In this document: piece after piece, positions 48,965 through 58,277 of the stretch
Layout: every line of letters begins with the position of its first letter
Numbering within the stretch: the stretch's first letter is position 1
DNA from: Saprospiraceae bacterium
GTDB lineage: Bacteria; Bacteroidota; Bacteroidia; Chitinophagales; Saprospiraceae
Assembly: GCA_016787415.1 (NCBI GenBank)
Contig: JAEUUT010000156.1
Coordinates: 1-63,209, forward strand
Direction: 5' to 3'
DNA: 63,209 nt
Made by a program: the position numbers and the translations under genes
Notes under the pieces: model-generated
What the model was told of the DNA's origin: nothing
Seen by the model: only the letters and a program-made list of their open reading frames with translations
The model's database searches: none

Positions 48965-51427
48965 ATGTTAACCAATTACCTGAAAATTGCCCTGCGGAGT
49001 TTGTCGAAAAACCGCCTCTACACCCTGCTCAATATCTGCGGGCTGGCCATCGGCGTGGCGGCCTGCACCCTCATTTTGGTGTATGTAGGCCATGAACTTA
49101 GTTACGACCGCTGGAACCCGCAAGCCAGCCGCATCGTACGCCCTACCTACGACATTCGTATCAACGATTTCAACGAGCGCCACGGCTGTGTGGACGCGGT
49201 GGTAGGACCCGACGCTGCGACTGCCCTCCCGGAAATAGAGGCCTGGTGCCGACTGAATCATGCCGGTATGTGGGACACACGCCGCGAAGATCAAAACGAG
49301 CAAAGCAGCCACGAGGAAAAGGTGATGTGCGCCGACAGCAGTTTTTTTCAGGTTTTTCCCTTGAAAATACTGGCAGGTGACGCCCAACACAGCCTCGACC
49401 AACCGGGCAGGGCTGCCATCTCGCGCCGCTGCGCCGAATTGTACTTCGGCTCGGCCGCCGCTGCCGCCGGTCAGGTGCTCGTCATGGGCCGTTCGGCAGA
49501 GCGCAGGCTGGTGGCCGCCGTTTTTGAAGACGTACCTGCTACCACGCATTTTCATGCCGACATTTTCATCCCTATGATGGAACATCCCGACCTGAAAAGC
49601 GCACGCCCGTACTGGGGCTATACCAACAACTTTTTCACCTATTTTCTGCTGAAAAAAGGGGTTGACAAACAGGCATTTGCACGAAAATTTGAACAAATGG
49701 CGCAAGACAAGGTGAGTGTTTTGCTGCGCGATTTGTTTGCCACTACCACTGCGGATTTTGAAAAAGCGGGCCAGCATGCGCGTTTTGGCATGCAAAACCT
49801 GACGGATATTCACCTGTATTCCCATTTTCAGTCGGAACTGGATGCCAACGGGAATGTGCGGTATGTGTGGATTTTTGGCGCCATCGCCCTGTTCATTCTG
49901 CTCATTGCCTGCATCAATTTTATGAACCTCTCCACCGCCCGCTCCACCACGCGGGCGCGTGAAGTGGGCGTACGCAAAGTGCTGGGCAGTTCGCGCAGCG
50001 CCCTGGCGGGGCAGTTTCTGACCGAATCGGTGGCACTGTCCGTGGTAGCCGTGGCACTGGGCGTTGGGCTGGCCCAACTGGCCCTGCCTGCTTTCCGCGA
50101 ACTCAGCGACCGACCGCTGTCGATGCCCTGGAGCCATCCTGCTTTTGGAGCGGCTTTGCTGGGCAGCGCCTTGCTGGTGGGATTGATGGCGGGTAGTTAT
50201 CCGGCATTTTTCCTGTCGGCCTTTCAGTCCATTCGGGTGCTGAAAGGCGTGACCGGCAACCCCGGCGCAGGCCGCGGCGTTTCTCTGCGCAATGGGCTGG
50301 TGGTGTTTCAGTTTGCTATTTCCACAGCACTCATTTTGTGCACCATGCTGGTTTACAGCCAGTTGCGCTTTATCCAGCAAAAAGAACTGGGTTTCGATAA
50401 ACGGCAGGTGCTGATTATTCAAAATGCCCGCGCACTGGGCAGCCGACTGCCTGCTTTCCGGGAAGAATTGCTGAAAAACAACCGGGTGGAAAGCGCCAGT
50501 ATCACTTCCTACCTGCCCATGCCCGACAGTCACCGCGAAAACGCCATGTTGTCGAAAGGCCGAACCACGGGCGCTGATGACAAGGTGATGCAGCGCTGGC
50601 GAGTAGACGCCGACTATATCCAGACGCTGGGAATGCAACTGAAAACAGGCCGCAATTTCGAAGCAGGCCGCCTGACCGACAGTTCGGCCATTATCATCAA
50701 TGAAACTGCTGCACGCGAACTCGGCTATGCCGATCCGATTGGTCAGAAACTATACACCTCGCGTACCAAAGCCGTCGATTCGAAGCCCGAAGATTTTGAC
50801 GAACTCACCATCATCGGCGTGGTCAGGGATTTCAACTACGAAAGCCTGCACAACAGCATTGGAAGTCTGTTTTTGCAACTTTCAGGCGAATCGGGCACAC
50901 TCAGCCTGCGCATGCAGGGCGCTGATGCAGCACAGGTTATTCAGGCCGTAGAAACGCAGTGGAACGCCTTTGCACCCGGTCAGCCTGTGCAATACCACTT
51001 CCTCGACGAATCGTTGCAACGCATGTATGGCGCTGAGCAGCGCATCGGGAAAATTGCCCTGTTGTTTGCCCTGTTGGCCGCATTCGTGTCGTGCTTGGGC
51101 CTGTTTGGCCTAGCCGCCTTTACCACCGAACAACGCACCCGTGAAATCGGTATCCGTAAGGTGCTGGGCGCCAGCGTCAGCGGCATTACGCGCATGCTGG
51201 CGGCCGATTTTCTGAAACTCGTTGGCATCGCTATCGTACTGGCTTCGCCGGTGGCCTGGTATTTTATGCAGCAATGGCTCTCGGATTTTGCCTACCGCAT
51301 CGACATCCGCTGGTGGATGTTTGCAGGGGCAGGGTTGACGGCGCTGGCCGTGGCGGCACTGACGGTGAGTTTTCAGAGCATACGGGCAGCGGTGGCCAAT
51401 CCGGTGAAGTCGCTGAGAAGTGAATGA
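48965..51427 (+). CDS. MacB/FtsX-type ABC transporter permease (first of three)
   Basis: 820 residues from the ATG at 48965 (MLTNYLKIALRSLSKNRLYT); a frame to 48914 exists. Topology: helix at ~20-40, MacB periplasmic core domain ('AAVFEDVPATTHFHADIFIP'), an FtsX three-helix block at ~290-420 ('STARSTTRAREVGVRKVLGS'), another helix, a second periplasmic domain and a closing FtsX block with 'FTTEQRTREIGIRKVLGAS'. Such ATPase-less permeases are typical of Bacteroidota; the nucleotide-binding subunit must be encoded elsewhere. The substrate is unknown; MacB relatives drive export of peptides or lipoproteins mechanically across the periplasm. Confidence 0.9.
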   Translation: MLTNYLKIALRSLSKNRLYTLLNICGLAIGVAACTLILVYVGHELSYDRWNPQASRIVRPTYDIRINDFNERHGCVDAVVGPDAATALPEIEAWCRLNHAGMWDTRREDQNEQSSHEEKVMCADSSFFQVFPLKILAGDAQHSLDQPGRAAISRRCAELYFGSAAAAAGQVLVMGRSAERRLVAAVFEDVPATTHFHADIFIPMMEHPDLKSARPYWGYTNNFFTYFLLKKGVDKQAFARKFEQMAQDKVSVLLRDLFATTTADFEKAGQHARFGMQNLTDIHLYSHFQSELDANGNVRYVWIFGAIALFILLIACINFMNLSTARSTTRAREVGVRKVLGSSRSALAGQFLTESVALSVVAVALGVGLAQLALPAFRELSDRPLSMPWSHPAFGAALLGSALLVGLMAGSYPAFFLSAFQSIRVLKGVTGNPGAGRGVSLRNGLVVFQFAISTALILCTMLVYSQLRFIQQKELGFDKRQVLIIQNARALGSRLPAFREELLKNNRVESASITSYLPMPDSHRENAMLSKGRTTGADDKVMQRWRVDADYIQTLGMQLKTGRNFEAGRLTDSSAIIINETAARELGYADPIGQKLYTSRTKAVDSKPEDFDELTIIGVVRDFNYESLHNSIGSLFLQLSGESGTLSLRMQGADAAQVIQAVETQWNAFAPGQPVQYHFLDESLQRMYGAEQRIGKIALLFALLAAFVSCLGLFGLAAFTTEQRTREIGIRKVLGASVSGITRMLAADFLKLVGIAIVLASPVAWYFMQQWLSDFAYRIDIRWWMFAGAGLTALAVAALTVSFQSIRAAVANPVKSLRSE

Positions 51428-51430
51428 TGC

Positions 51431-51571
51431 ATGATACAGAAGCGCCATCCGCGTGCCTTGCAGGTGTGGGGCCAGTACAAACCTGTGGTCATGAATAGTT
51501 TCCCGGGGCTGACAGACGAGGACATAGATGCGATGGTAACCTATATTCAGAGTAGCGAAGTGGTGTATTAA
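51431..51571 (+). pseudogene. Cytochrome c C-terminal fragment
   Basis: 47 codons from an ATG at 51431 to TAA at 51569. The translation holds 'YKPVVMNSFPGLTDEDIDAM' followed by 'VTYIQSS', the Met-ligand loop and last helix of a class I cytochrome c. The CxxCH haem site is missing, so it is a relic rather than a gene. It lies 3 bp after the first permease stop and before the second. Confidence 0.7.
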
Positions 51572-51715
51572 CGCGTTCGATCCTGAACAAATTTGTTCGT
51601 ATTCGGACGGTTTTTACAACAAGAAAAATACTAAACAATTGTATATTAACGAGTTGTAAAAATGGATTAACTCTTGACCTGTACGGTATTTATTCAGGAC
51701 ATATACAGACAGGTT

Positions 51716-54142
51716 ATGATTTACAATTACATCCGCACTGCGCTCCGTTACTTCAAAACGCACCAAACCTACACGGCTGTCAATATATTGGGGCTGACGC
51801 TTGGGTTTGCCTGTTTTTTGCTGCTCAATTTTTATGTAAGCAGTGAAAAGAACTACGATCGCCAGCATGGTCGCGTTTATCGCCTGTTGCAGGACACTAA
51901 AGATGGTCAGGGGAAGACACTGACAACCGCAAAATGTGCCCCGCGAACCGGCACTGGCGCCAAAGAACAATTTCCCGAAATAGAGGCTGTCACGCAATTG
52001 CTGGTGATGGGACGCATGACCGTCGGCAATGCCCCCGGCAACCGCTTCTATGAGCAGGTTACGACCATCGATCCTTCCTTTTTCGATGTGTTTGATTTCC
52101 ATTTGGTGGAAGGAACGCCTGAACAGGTATTTTCACAACCCAATGCGCTTCTGCTTACCCAAAAACTCAAGGAACGTTATTTTGGCACCTTACCCGCAGT
52201 AGGAAAAACGCTGAAAACCAATGCCATGGAAGGTGTGGTAGCGGGCGTCCTGGAAGATTTCCCGGCCAATACACACCTGCATGCCGATCTGATGATGCCA
52301 ACTCAAACGGCAGCCGCAAACCTGAACTTCTGGAAAGACTTCGTAGCCACTACCTGGGATCGCAACGCCATGCTAACATACATGAAATTGCGCCCGGAAA
52401 CAGACGTGGCCACACTGAGCAGCAAAATCACTCAACTGACCAGGGACAACTGGCCTGCCCAGCAGGAGCCTTTCCATGCAGCATTTCACCTCCAGCGAGT
52501 GGAAGATATTCATCTGGAAGAAGCGAATGTGGATGGCGGCGTCAACTGGATGCCCGGCGACGTATTCTATGTCCGCATGTTTTTCTGGGTAGCCCTGGTT
52601 ATTCTGTTGGTAGCCTGTTTTAATTATACCGGACTGCTCAACGTATCTTTTCTCGAACGTTCGCGCGAAATAGGTGTGCGCAAAGCCATCGGCGCCGCGC
52701 GAAACAACCTGTTGCTGCAATTTCTGGTAGAAAGCCTGATGCTCACCGGCACTTCGCTGTTGTTATCTATGGCCTTGTTGTCTGTCCTGCAACCTGTTCT
52801 CGCCAAATGGCTTGGCAAACCTTTCGACTGGTCGGCGTTGCCAGCCAGCCAGATCGGTGTGCTGTTGGGCGCAGGCATGCTGCTGAGCCTGTGCGCAATT
52901 ATTTACCCGGCTATTGTAACTAGTCGGCTTACTACGCTGGCGGCCATGAAACAGGACAAACAAAGCGGCGCCGGGATGCCCTTGCGTCGCAGCCTGACCG
53001 TTTTTCAGTTCGCTGTTTCCATTGGTTTGCTGGCCTGCACGCTGGTATTTTACCGACAGGTGCAATTTTTGCAATCCAAAGAGCGCGGCTTTGATCTGGA
53101 TGGCCTGCTCGTAGTCGATATTAACAGCGGAATTTTGCGAAATAGTTTTGAAGCCATTAAACACGAGTTTTCCCAATTGCCGGAAGTAAAAAACGTATGT
53201 GTCAGTTCGCGTGTACCGGGCGAATGGAAAGACCTGCCGATGGTAGGCGTACGCGCAGAAGGTGCGCCAGATAACATCGGACCCGACATGATTTATCTGG
53301 GCGCCGATCGGGATTTTTTGAGTACATACCAGGTTCAATTGCTCGAAGGCAGCAATTTTACAGGCCTGGATACCGACACCTCCAGGGTGCTCATCAACCG
53401 GCTGGCAGCAGCACAACTGGGCCTCTCCAACCCCGTTGGGCAATGGATAGAAATACCTTACGTCAACTGGACGGGCGAGCGCGAGCAGTTTGATCGGCCT
53501 GTACGGGTACAAATCGTAGGCATGATCGATAATTTTCAGGTAGAAGATTTTCGGCAAAACCTGAAGCCCGTGGTCGTCGGTTGCTGGAATAACAGCATCC
53601 AAAATATCGATTACTACACCTTGCGTATTTCATCTGCCAACTGGTCGCAGACGCTGGCGGCCCTGCGTAGCATCAACGACCGTTTCGATCCGCAAAATCC
53701 GATCGAGTACAATTTCCTCGACGAGCAATTCGGACGTTTTGTGGATGCCGACTTCCGACGCAGCAACCTGCTGATTTTCTTTTCAGCCGTGGTGGTGTTT
53801 ATCTCCTGCCTGGGGTTGTTTGCCATGGCAGCCTTTATATTGCGCCGACGTACCAGAGAAATTGGCATCCGAAAAGTATTGGGCGCTGGCGTGGTCGGCA
53901 TTGTACAGATGATTACTGCCGATTTTGTCCGATTGGTTTTGCTGGGTGCAACCATTGCATTGCCGCTTGCCTGGCTGCTGATGAATCGCTGGTTGCAGGA
54001 GTTTGCATTCCGCATTCCGCTGAAAGGCTGGATGTTTGCAACAGCCGTGTTGGCTACGCTGTTGGTGGCGGTTCTGACTGTTGGTTTTCAAAGCATACGG
54101 GCAGCTGTCGCCAATCCGGTGCAATCGTTAAGGAGTGAATAA
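51716..54142 (+). CDS. MacB/FtsX-type ABC transporter permease (second of three)
   Basis: 808 residues from the ATG at 51716 (MIYNYIRTALRYFKTHQTYT). Same architecture as its neighbours: MacB core ('AGVLEDFPANTHLHADLMMP'), FtsX block with 'ERSREIGVRKAIGAARNNLL', and C-terminal block 'RRRTREIGIRKVLGAGVVGI'. It ends in the shared tail 'SIRAAVANPVQSLRSE'. It is the most diverged of the three in its first periplasmic domain. It starts 145 bp after the cytochrome c relic and is 8 bp from the third permease. Confidence 0.9.
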   Translation: MIYNYIRTALRYFKTHQTYTAVNILGLTLGFACFLLLNFYVSSEKNYDRQHGRVYRLLQDTKDGQGKTLTTAKCAPRTGTGAKEQFPEIEAVTQLLVMGRMTVGNAPGNRFYEQVTTIDPSFFDVFDFHLVEGTPEQVFSQPNALLLTQKLKERYFGTLPAVGKTLKTNAMEGVVAGVLEDFPANTHLHADLMMPTQTAAANLNFWKDFVATTWDRNAMLTYMKLRPETDVATLSSKITQLTRDNWPAQQEPFHAAFHLQRVEDIHLEEANVDGGVNWMPGDVFYVRMFFWVALVILLVACFNYTGLLNVSFLERSREIGVRKAIGAARNNLLLQFLVESLMLTGTSLLLSMALLSVLQPVLAKWLGKPFDWSALPASQIGVLLGAGMLLSLCAIIYPAIVTSRLTTLAAMKQDKQSGAGMPLRRSLTVFQFAVSIGLLACTLVFYRQVQFLQSKERGFDLDGLLVVDINSGILRNSFEAIKHEFSQLPEVKNVCVSSRVPGEWKDLPMVGVRAEGAPDNIGPDMIYLGADRDFLSTYQVQLLEGSNFTGLDTDTSRVLINRLAAAQLGLSNPVGQWIEIPYVNWTGEREQFDRPVRVQIVGMIDNFQVEDFRQNLKPVVVGCWNNSIQNIDYYTLRISSANWSQTLAALRSINDRFDPQNPIEYNFLDEQFGRFVDADFRRSNLLIFFSAVVVFISCLGLFAMAAFILRRRTREIGIRKVLGAGVVGIVQMITADFVRLVLLGATIALPLAWLLMNRWLQEFAFRIPLKGWMFATAVLATLLVAVLTVGFQSIRAAVANPVQSLRSE

Positions 54143-54150
54143 ATAATCTC

Positions 54151-56541
54151 ATGCTGCTATTTTACCTGAAATCGTCTTTTCGCTCCCTGCTCAAAACGCC
54201 CCTGTTCACTGCGCTGAACACGGCAGGGCTGGCCATTGGCCTGACGGTGGCGCTGTTGCTGTTTTTGTATGTACAGCATGAAACTTCGTTCGACCGCTTT
54301 CACTCGAAAGCCGCACAAGTGTACCGCGTTTTACTGCAAATAACTTCCGACGAAAGTAAACCTTCCACACTGGCCAATGCGCCCATCGGATTAGGGCCGG
54401 CTGCCAAAAACGACATCGGCGATGTGGAGCAATACCTCCGCCTGCTCAAACACGGATTTGGCAAACCTGCTTTTGTCAGCATTGGAAATCAGCAGTTTGT
54501 GGAAGAACACCTGTACTGGACGGAGGCGGCCTTGCCCCAACTGTTTGATATTCAGGTGCTGGCGGGCAAGCTGCCCGAGGCGCTTTCTCAACCCAATGTG
54601 CTGGCTATCAGCCGCTCGGCGGCCATGCGTTTTTTCGGCGTTCCGTATCCCATCGGCCAGGTGATTCGTGTAGACCACATGCCGCCCCTAGAAGTGCGGG
54701 CCGTATTTGAAGATTTTCCGGAAAACTCCACCCTCGAAGCAAACATGCTTGGCTCGCTGGCTTCCGTCGATGATTCCTACAAAAACAATTTGTGGAGCAA
54801 TGCCAGTTTTGAAACCTGGCTCCTGCTACGCCCGGGCGCTTCGCCACAAGCGGTTACGGCGCAACTGGCCGCCACCTACGACCGGAACGTGCCCAAGCCA
54901 GACCAGTATTTTACCATGTCGTTGCAGGCATTGCCCGATGTGCATCTGCATTCGTCGGAACTGCGCAACCATTATTCTACGCGGCTTGGCGACCCAAAAA
55001 TGGTTAATCTGCTGGGCGTGTTGGCTGTAGCAGTATTGCTGATTGCCTGTTTCAACTACATGAACCTGGCTACGGCGCGCGCGCAATTGCGGTTTCGGGA
55101 AGTAGGCATTGCCAAAACCCTTGGCGCAACGAGAGGCCAACTTGCCCTCCGTTTTTACCTGGAAACCGCCGTACTGGTGGTCGGCGCGCTGGCGCTGGCC
55201 TTGCTACTCGTACAGAGCAGTCTGCCATTTTTCAATCGCTTGGCCGACAAACAATTACAGGCTCAAATGCTGTTCGAGCCGGCCGTGCTTGGGGCGGTGG
55301 GAGGTATTGCACTGGCCGTTACGCTGGTATCGGCTTCGTATCCGGCCTTTTTGATGTCGGGGTTTTTACCCAAAAAATTGCTGCAAACTTCTTTCCGCTC
55401 CGAAACCTCGGCCGGGTGGCTACGCCGGGCGCTGGTAACGGCCCAGTTTACCGCTTCGGTAGTGCTCCTGATCGGCACGGTCGTATTGTATCGTCAGATG
55501 CAGTTTATTCAGCAAAAAAACCTTGGATTTGAGCCCGAACAGGTGCTGGCAATCAACACCTCGGCGGCAGATAGCGACGCTCAGGTAGATGCCCTGAAAC
55601 AAAAATGCCTGGCTATGAGCAACGTCGTTTCTGCCTGCCGCGCACAAACCTTTCCGGGTGGCAGGCCCAGCGGCCGCGCCATTTATCGCAACGAACAGGA
55701 AGAAACGGGGCTTTTGATGTGGACCAATCACGTATCGGCCGGGTTCGAACAGGTACTGGGCGTGAAACTGTTGGCGGGCAGCCTGTTGCCTCCAGCCCAC
55801 CCGGGCGATACCGTCGTACACGTCACGCTGAACCAAACCGCCGTGAATTACCTGGGACTAACGCCTGAAACTGCCATCGGCCAAAAAGTGCTGTGCCAGT
55901 TGGGGCCCAATGCCGTGATCACCGGCGTGCTGGAAGATTTTCATGCCGAAACGCTACACCGCCCTATCGAAGCATACGCTTTTCACGATCGGCCTACCGA
56001 GGATATGGGTTTTCTGATGCTTAAAATAAAGGCCGGGAATATTCCGGAAGCCATGCAACAGATTCAAACGGCATTTTCGGAAACCATCCCGCAATCGGCT
56101 TTTCGGTACGAATTTCTCGACGAGCACCTCGACGCGCTGTACCGCCGCGAGCACCGTACAGCCAAGGTCGTGCTGGTGTTTTCGCTGTTGTCTGTCTTCG
56201 TGGCATGTCTGGGCCTGTTTGGGCTGGTGACTTTCTCTGCCGAACAGCGCAAAAAAGAAATCGGCATTCGGCGCGTACTCGGCGCCCGAATTGCAGGTAT
56301 TGCCGTTTTGCTGGCCGGCGATTTACTACGGCTGGTACTGGTGTCCCTGTTTGTGGCTACGCCGCTGGCATGGTGGGCCTTAAACCGCTGGCTCGACAAC
56401 TTTGCCTATCGGGTAGATTTGCAGGCCTGGATGTTCGTTGCCGCCGGGCTGGCCGCGCTGCTGGTGGCTGTGCTGACCGTCGGGGTGCAGGGCATACGAG
56501 CCGCACTGGCCAATCCGGTGGAAACGCTGCGGAATGAATGA
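54151..56541 (+). CDS. MacB/FtsX-type ABC transporter permease (third of three)
   Basis: 796 residues. It begins MLLFYLKSSFRSLLKTPLFT with the first helix near 20-40, then the MacB core ('RAVFEDFPENSTLEANMLGS'), the FtsX block 'AQLRFREVGIAKTLGATRGQ' and the C-terminal block 'AEQRKKEIGIRRVLGARIAG'. The tail 'GIRAALANPVETLRNE' matches the family end. Eight bp separate it from the second permease, so the two are probably co-transcribed. Tandem copies likely arose by duplication and diverged to different partners or substrates. Confidence 0.9.
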   Translation: MLLFYLKSSFRSLLKTPLFTALNTAGLAIGLTVALLLFLYVQHETSFDRFHSKAAQVYRVLLQITSDESKPSTLANAPIGLGPAAKNDIGDVEQYLRLLKHGFGKPAFVSIGNQQFVEEHLYWTEAALPQLFDIQVLAGKLPEALSQPNVLAISRSAAMRFFGVPYPIGQVIRVDHMPPLEVRAVFEDFPENSTLEANMLGSLASVDDSYKNNLWSNASFETWLLLRPGASPQAVTAQLAATYDRNVPKPDQYFTMSLQALPDVHLHSSELRNHYSTRLGDPKMVNLLGVLAVAVLLIACFNYMNLATARAQLRFREVGIAKTLGATRGQLALRFYLETAVLVVGALALALLLVQSSLPFFNRLADKQLQAQMLFEPAVLGAVGGIALAVTLVSASYPAFLMSGFLPKKLLQTSFRSETSAGWLRRALVTAQFTASVVLLIGTVVLYRQMQFIQQKNLGFEPEQVLAINTSAADSDAQVDALKQKCLAMSNVVSACRAQTFPGGRPSGRAIYRNEQEETGLLMWTNHVSAGFEQVLGVKLLAGSLLPPAHPGDTVVHVTLNQTAVNYLGLTPETAIGQKVLCQLGPNAVITGVLEDFHAETLHRPIEAYAFHDRPTEDMGFLMLKIKAGNIPEAMQQIQTAFSETIPQSAFRYEFLDEHLDALYRREHRTAKVVLVFSLLSVFVACLGLFGLVTFSAEQRKKEIGIRRVLGARIAGIAVLLAGDLLRLVLVSLFVATPLAWWALNRWLDNFAYRVDLQAWMFVAAGLAALLVAVLTVGVQGIRAALANPVETLRNE

Positions 56542-56601
56542 TGCGGACGATGAGTGGAGTTGGGGCAAAGCGAGGATTCGTGATGGTATTTTTAGAGGTT
56601 G

Positions 56602-56766
56602 TTTCCCGTAGAGTAATTTCCCGCAGAACTCGCAGATTTACCCGCAGAACTCGCAGAACGTAGAGTACACCTATTTTTCCGGACATTGAAGTTAAGGTGT
56701 ACTCTACGTTCTGCGAGTTCTGCGGGTAAATCTGCGAGTTCTGCGGGAAATTACTCTACGGGGAAA
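56602..56766. repeat. Near-perfect inverted repeat of GCAGAACTC words
   Basis: Arms of 71-72 nt (56602-56672 and 56695-56766) are reverse complements apart from one extra G. Each arm holds tandem CGCAGAACTCGCAG words. The loop is 22 nt. It lies between the convergent permease and T9SS genes and could terminate both. Confidence 0.9.
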
Positions 56767-56780
56767 TCTACGGGAAACAC

Positions 56781-58160
56781 TCACTGCACCACCACTTTTT
56801 TCACTACCTGCTGCCCGCCTGCAAACTGCATTTTCAGGAAATACACGCCGCCTGCCAGGTCATTTACAGGTACTTCTATGGGCAGGAAAACAGGTTGAAA
56901 ACTGCGCACTACCTGGCCGGAAGCACTGATACAATCGACCCTTTCCGGTAAAGGGCAGGAGTCGCAGTGGATAAACACCGGCCCTTCCTTCACAGGATTA
57001 GGATACACTCTGAATTGTGCAGGATCTACCTCATCAGGAACAGATGTCGTGACGCCGTAAAAAGAATCGGGGTGAATGGTTCCCTGTGGTGATTGGCCGA
57101 CTTTCTGATATCCATTCAGGGTTTCTACCCGGCTGGAATGAAAACCGATGCCTCCGTATGTAAATTCCCATTCCGTTCTGCCAATCCCGTGTATCCAGGC
57201 ATCACGGCGAATAGGGCCGCCGTAACCCGGAGGAGCAACGTTGTTGACCGACATTTTTAGCCCCTGATCGGTAGGCTGATAAAGAATGTTGGTGAAATCG
57301 CTGTACGCGGCTTCCTTGAACAATCCGGGATACATGACTTTCCCAGGATGTGGGATCGAAAGCGTAGTCAGCACATTTTCAAAAGTGGTAGGGCCAGCGC
57401 CCCCGGAGAAGGAGGTTTCCTTTCGAACAAGTTTGCGCACGTTTATTTTGATCGTATCAGGCAGTATGGCATGGCCCAAAACGTCGTATTTGGTCCAGAT
57501 TTTTGCCTGTGAAGTGCCATAGTTTTCACTTTGTGTCTGATACAGTTCGAACACAGCGCCCGCCACCCAGTCGCTGTAAAAATCGGCCAGTACCGGCAAT
57601 TGTATGCCTTTGTTTTTGCCTTGCAACCCGACCAGTGTCTGGTTTTCCGAAAACAACAGGCCAAAGTGTTTAGACAGACGCAGGCGTTTACCGTCGGACA
57701 ACTCGATGGTTTTCAGCGAGTCGGAAACACCCCAGCAAAGGGTATCCTTTTTTTCGGAAACCGTGGCCATGATACCCGATTTGAATTCCCAGGATTCGCC
57801 CGGTTCGGCATGGGCGCGAATCACGAAAGTTTCCTGCGCGTATTCAGGCCACAGAGGCAGTCGGAAACGGCATTCGTACGAAAAATCGGCATGTTTGACC
57901 ACGCTGTCGCCCAACAAATTACCTACTATGACAATGTATGGATATCCGATGGTGTACAGTCCTCTGGGTTGTGACAGCCAAAAAACGGAATCGGCGCCGA
58001 GGGTCGCTGCGCTATCTACACGGATGGTATTGCTGACGTAGGCAGCGGTGTTGAATTGGAAATTATACTTGCTGCCTGGGGTTATGAGGTGCCAGTTTTG
58101 GGAAAAGGCAGTGCCGCCAGTTAGCAGGAACAGGCAAAGAAAAAAGGATTGGATTTTCAT
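56781..58160 (-). CDS. T9SS type A secreted protein, paralogue 1
   Basis: 459 residues from the ATG at 58160 (MKIQSFFLCLFLLTGGTAFS, signal peptide). The mature part starts 'NWHLITPGSKYNFQFNTAA' and has 'IRVDSAATLGADSVFWLSQP'. The last ~80 residues are a T9SS sorting domain: 'FRVYPNPVKEGPVFIHCDSC', ending 'GGVYFLKMQFAGGQQVVKKV'. It would be exported through type IX and bound to the cell surface. The body is not a family I recognise, but it is clearly homologous to the next gene upstream. Confidence 0.85.
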   Translation of the reverse strand: MKIQSFFLCLFLLTGGTAFSQNWHLITPGSKYNFQFNTAAYVSNTIRVDSAATLGADSVFWLSQPRGLYTIGYPYIVIVGNLLGDSVVKHADFSYECRFRLPLWPEYAQETFVIRAHAEPGESWEFKSGIMATVSEKKDTLCWGVSDSLKTIELSDGKRLRLSKHFGLLFSENQTLVGLQGKNKGIQLPVLADFYSDWVAGAVFELYQTQSENYGTSQAKIWTKYDVLGHAILPDTIKINVRKLVRKETSFSGGAGPTTFENVLTTLSIPHPGKVMYPGLFKEAAYSDFTNILYQPTDQGLKMSVNNVAPPGYGGPIRRDAWIHGIGRTEWEFTYGGIGFHSSRVETLNGYQKVGQSPQGTIHPDSFYGVTTSVPDEVDPAQFRVYPNPVKEGPVFIHCDSCPLPERVDCISASGQVVRSFQPVFLPIEVPVNDLAGGVYFLKMQFAGGQQVVKKVVVQ

Positions 58161-58277
58161 ATAAATTGGATTGAGGTGACAGAAAAAAGCGAGCAACCGC
58201 ATTGCGTTCGCTTATATCTGACCTCTTAATGCCGCAAAAGGTCGCGGTGTGTACTGTTTTAAGATTTCTTTAATTGC

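Noticed and set aside
48968..50638. 556-codon open frame antisense to the first permease
   Set aside because: The plus strand encodes a clear MacB/FtsX permease over the same DNA. The antisense product is His/Gln/Arg-rich without domains, a by-product of codon use.
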